A DNA stretch of 64,000 nt, from contig PSQN01000003.1 in assembly GCA_002989075.1 (NCBI GenBank), positions 2,748,938-2,812,937 on the forward strand. Direction: 5' to 3'. Positions 60,829 through 64,000 of the stretch are shown in pieces (the first letter of the stretch is position 1; each line of letters begins with the position of its first letter). The notes beneath the pieces are model-generated. The model saw only the letters and a list, made by a program, of their open reading frames with translations. It was not told the DNA's origin and made no database searches. Source of the DNA: Arthonia radiata. Taxonomy: Eukaryota; Ascomycota; Arthoniomycetes; Arthoniales; Arthoniaceae. The translations under genes were made by a program, and so were the position numbers.

Positions 60829-61845
60829 GAGTAGTATAGTAATAATTTAATCTTTTATACTAGTATAGATTAGTTTAAAATTATAGTACTTATTTATTTT
60901 CTAAATACTACTATTAATATTAGTATTTTATATTATAGCTACTTACTTAGATTTAGGTCTTTTAAGGTTTATCTCTTTAAGAAAAACTATTTTCTTAAAG
61001 ATATCTATATTTAAACTATTAATTATAGTTATAGTTATACTAACTATATCTTTAATAATAGATAGTCTATATACTTATTCTCTGCTTAAAGTTTCTCTTT
61101 TTTTAAATATTAAATTAACCTAACTAACTATATTTATAAACTTTAATAAGAAAAAGTTCTTTAGTTACTTAAAAAAGGCTCTAGACGCTACTTAAATTAG
61201 AAGTACTACTATTAACTTTTCTTCTATTATATCTAGTAATTTAAAGAACTTAAATAATCTATAAAGACTATTCTTAGATATATTAAGATACTATACTTAT
61301 CTTTAATAGTAAATTCTTAAAAGAAGAGTAGGTCTAAAGAGCTTATCTTAAGATTAAAATTAGTACTTAAAGCTACTAGTAGCTAATAAACCTTCTTTTT
61401 TATATAGTATAAAGACTTAGCTTCTCTTTATAAATTGAATCTTTTCTTTAGTATAGATTAATATATTTATTAATTTAAAATTCTTATTATTAGATCTATA
61501 AATAAGAAGAGTTTTTAAGAGTACTTTAGTACTAATAAGTTTATTTAAGATATTCTAAGAATTAAAGACTTATATACTAAAATAAACGTTATATAAGACT
61601 TTTATAGCCTCTATTCTATCTTTAATAGTCTCTTTAAAAGTATTTAATAGAATTAATAGTCTTATATAGTAGTTCTTAGTCTCTTTCTTTTAAGTTTATA
61701 TAAGTAAATTTAAATTATATTAATTACTTCTACTTTTCTTTATACTTAAGCTATTCTAAGTTATCTATAACTTATTAACTACTTTCAATTAAAGTTTATT
61801 AAAGTATATATATAATATAAAAATTTTAAGATACTATTTAAACTA
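60829..61845. other. Extremely AT-rich sequence, unidentified
   Basis: About 1 kb of near-saturated RIP sequence with no long frame. I found no second copy in the window and cannot say what it was. Confidence 0.5.
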
Positions 61846-62353
61846 TATTAAAAATTAACTAACTAGCTGGTTAGTTGGAACCTCTAGAGATCTAGAGTAT
61901 CGAGCAGGTTCTATCGGCTATCTTGGTTTAGAATAGAACAAGCCTTTTATCTAAAGAATTGGGCCTAGTAACCCGAGTTTAGAATAAAAAGAAGCATTAT
62001 ATAACCTATTTTAGACAGCTAGCCTATAGTTTAAGATAATATAGAATAGACTTAGAGACTAATAGTTTTAGATAAACAGAATTACTATCTTATACAGTAA
62101 GTTATAAGTTATCTAGCCTCTATTAAAAAGAACAGATATTTAGTAAGTTCTATACGGGCCGCTAGACTTAAATATATAAGCTAGGATCTCTCTAGAGAAT
62201 TCTAGCTAACAAGACAGATAATATAACAATAGCTTCTTCTTATTACTAAGTATTGTACCTATACTAAGTCTAAGTATTGTACTAGTTCCGAGCTAATTTC
62301 GTCTTTCTACTCTTTATAGTAGTATTCTTCTTCTTTTCTATATCTTTTAAATA
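61846..62353. mobile_element. Solo LTR E2, uninterrupted
   Basis: 508 bp, same family as E1, flanked by the 5-bp direct repeat AACTA (61841-61845, 62354-62358). It preserves the site where A inserted in E1 (TAAGTTATAAGTTATC around 62098-62113). Confidence 0.87.
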
Positions 62354-62434
62354 AACTAACTAGCTATTTCTTAACTACTTATACTAAGTCTAGTAAGACA
62401 ACTCTATATAATAGCTAGTAAGATATACTAATTA

Positions 62435-62990
62435 TATATCTTTACTAGCTCTAGGGTTAGAGTTCTATACGGAGCAGAGAGAAATAAGACAGAGTTACGG
62501 TATTATTTGTATGCTAATTGGTCGTATGCTAGGACGCCGGCTTAATAGACTCTATTAAATTCTTCTGCCTCTAAGCAATATACTAGATAGACCTTCCTAG
62601 TAGATATTATCTAAGCTTAAATTAATATAAACAATATTATATACTATACGTAATATATTGCTTAAATATTAGCTCTTAGTACTTGTATATAGCTTAAATA
62701 CAGAGTAAATACTATCTAATGCGGTACTAGTATACTAAGAGTTATACTCTTATTTAAGCGCTAATTAGCTAATTTGATCTACCGTATATACTATAATTTA
62801 TATATAAGCAATAAACAATAATATAAATTTATCTAGTAAATAGGCAAAGAACAGACTTAAGTAAATTTAATGTATTGCTTTTCTTACTAAAGCTTTTATA
62901 CTAAGCTTAATTAAATAGCTATAGTATAGAAGAAAGACGGTTTAAAGCGTTATTAGTATATTAAGAGTTACGTTAATATTTAAGTACTAA
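62435..62990. repeat. Subtelomeric repeat G2
   Basis: Second copy of G. Two internal copies of the ACTAGTATACTAAGAG-type motif lie about 229 bp apart (near 62724 and 62952). Non-coding as far as I can see. Confidence 0.75.
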
Positions 62991-63902
62991 TTAGTTAGTT
63001 AAGCTAGCCGCTTATTTTAAGCTTTGTTTATAAGCAGACTTTTTGCCGCCCAGTAAAAACCTTTAGTATCTACTTTTTAATAGGAAGCCTTTCTCTACTA
63101 TAGTCTTGCTAGCAAATAAAACTTCTTCTTTAATACGCGCGTCTTTTACTTCTCTCTTTTTAGTTCTAAATCGCCTATTTTTACTTTATATAGGCCTACT
63201 TTTATTTCTACAGCGAGCTCTATAGATAAACTAAAGAAGTATCTAACTAAAATATAACTATAAGAGCGCGCTACGTATATAAAGCGACTAACGGCGGAGC
63301 GTTAAGTATAATCTTAAGCCTATAAAGCTAATAAAGCCGCTACGTTAATACTATTAGTAGCGTCTTACCTACTACTATTACCTCTCTTTATTGCTAAACT
63401 AGCTTCTTAATTAGTATCTTTAATAGTTGTATCTTTATTTACGCTTAAGATTAACGCTATTGCTAAAGTACTTAATTATTAGCTATAAATCTTACTATCA
63501 ACTTTTAGTAAGTATCGCTTTTAGCTTACAAATATATAATAAAAGAGATTAGAAAAATAATAGGCTAGAGCTTTAAGCGCCTACAATAAATATAACAGTA
63601 ATAGTAAGGCCCTTTAATTTAATAATACTTTTACTTTTACTACTTCTACTAAGCTACTATTAGTTTTATCTGCTTCTTTCCTAGCGTATAATAAACTATT
63701 TCCTTTATAGACCGGCTTTAAATAAAATAATCGGTTACGCTCTATAATACGCCTGTATACAATATCCTCTCTTATAATATTATAGCGACAGTAAGCGTTT
63801 ACTTTAACTTCTTCTTATTAAACGGTATTAAATAATAAATAAACTATTTAAGACTCTTTAAACGGCTATAACAGCCTTACTCTCTTAACTTATACTAGTA
63901 CC
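62991..63902. other. Telomere-adjacent RIPed sequence, unidentified
   Basis: About 900 bp. One plus-strand phase has fairly long runs between stops (for example SSIDKLKKYLTK near 63210 and KANKAATLILLVAS near 63330), so this may be a RIPed coding sequence, but I cannot name it. It does not look like a telomere-linked helicase. Confidence 0.35.
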
Positions 63903-64000
63903 TTTGGGTTAGGGTTAGGGTTAGGGTTAGGGTTAGGGTTAGGGTTAGGGTTAGGGTTAGGGTTAGGGTTAGGGTTAGGGTTAGGGTTAGGGTTAGGGTT
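63903..64000 (+). repeat. Telomere, TTAGGG repeats
   Basis: One variant TTTGGG unit at 63903-63908, then about 15 perfect TTAGGG units to the end of the window. The G-rich strand runs 5' to 3' outward, as required for the right end of a chromosome. Confidence 0.99.

Larger units (their letters stand above)
23830..63902. other. RIP-mutated, AT-rich subtelomeric transposon block
   Basis: From about 23.8 kb the base composition changes abruptly: TpA becomes dominant, CpA and/or TpG become scarce, while CpG, CpC and CpT persist. This is the mark of repeat-induced point mutation (CpA to TpA). Every transposon frame inside is broken by TAG/TAA, mostly at former Trp and Gln codons. The block runs to the telomere and holds no intact gene. 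Confidence 0.95.

Noticed and set aside
62991-63902. Telomere-linked RecQ helicase
   Set aside because: Often present next to fungal telomeres, but no helicase motif could be read in any frame.
1-64000. CRISPR arrays, rRNA or biosynthetic gene clusters
   Set aside because: Eukaryotic sequence; no regularly spaced repeats, no rRNA, and no polyketide, peptide-synthetase or terpene genes seen.

Overview
The window is the right end of a filamentous ascomycete (Pezizomycotina) chromosome. It finishes in about 92 bp of TTAGGG repeats (63909-64000), G-rich strand pointing outward. Short introns (about 47-140 bp) with GT...CTRAY...AG signals and the C-to-T damage typical of repeat-induced point mutation (RIP) support this; a Dothideomycete is my guess, with low confidence.

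Region 1 (1 to about 23.8 kb) is normal gene-bearing DNA. In order: a K+/H+ antiporter of the KHA1 type (minus, cut by the left edge), an unrecognised 415-residue protein (plus), THO complex subunit Hpr1/THOC1 (plus), a six-exon amidoligase-like protein (minus), a 149-residue unknown (plus), a gamma-glutamylcyclotransferase-fold protein that seems to lack its catalytic acid (minus), a divergent pair of long helical proteins (348 aa minus, 787 aa plus), a five-exon ricin-B-type beta-trefoil lectin (plus), a 236-bp hAT-like MITE with a perfect 8-bp target duplication, and a 130-residue unknown (minus). Housekeeping genes lie on the left and accessory-looking genes on the telomere side.

Region 2 (about 23.8 to 63.9 kb) is AT-rich, gene-free and heavily RIPed. 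It is a stack of nested transposons whose order can be read from target-site duplications. An old truncated chromovirus copy (called F here, minus) holds a solo LTR (E1). E1 holds a full-length chromovirus (A, plus), and A holds a second Ty3/gypsy-type element (C1, minus). A second copy of that element (C2, minus) holds a further chromovirus (B, minus) and a pogo/Fot1-like DNA transposon (D). A second solo LTR (E2) and two copies of an unclassified subtelomeric repeat (G1, G2) lie near the telomere. Paralogous copies inside the window act as empty sites and confirm most of these insertions.

Unusual points: the chromoviruses carry an antisense reading frame with a Cys-motif between pol and the 3' LTR; the C family carries a different antisense frame in the same place; the A and B chromoviruses share gag-pol and the LTR 3' part but have unrelated U3 regions; RIP damage looks strand-biased and differs in depth between copies. 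I translated and spliced by eye. Exon borders are best fits to frame and splice signals, not transcript-confirmed.
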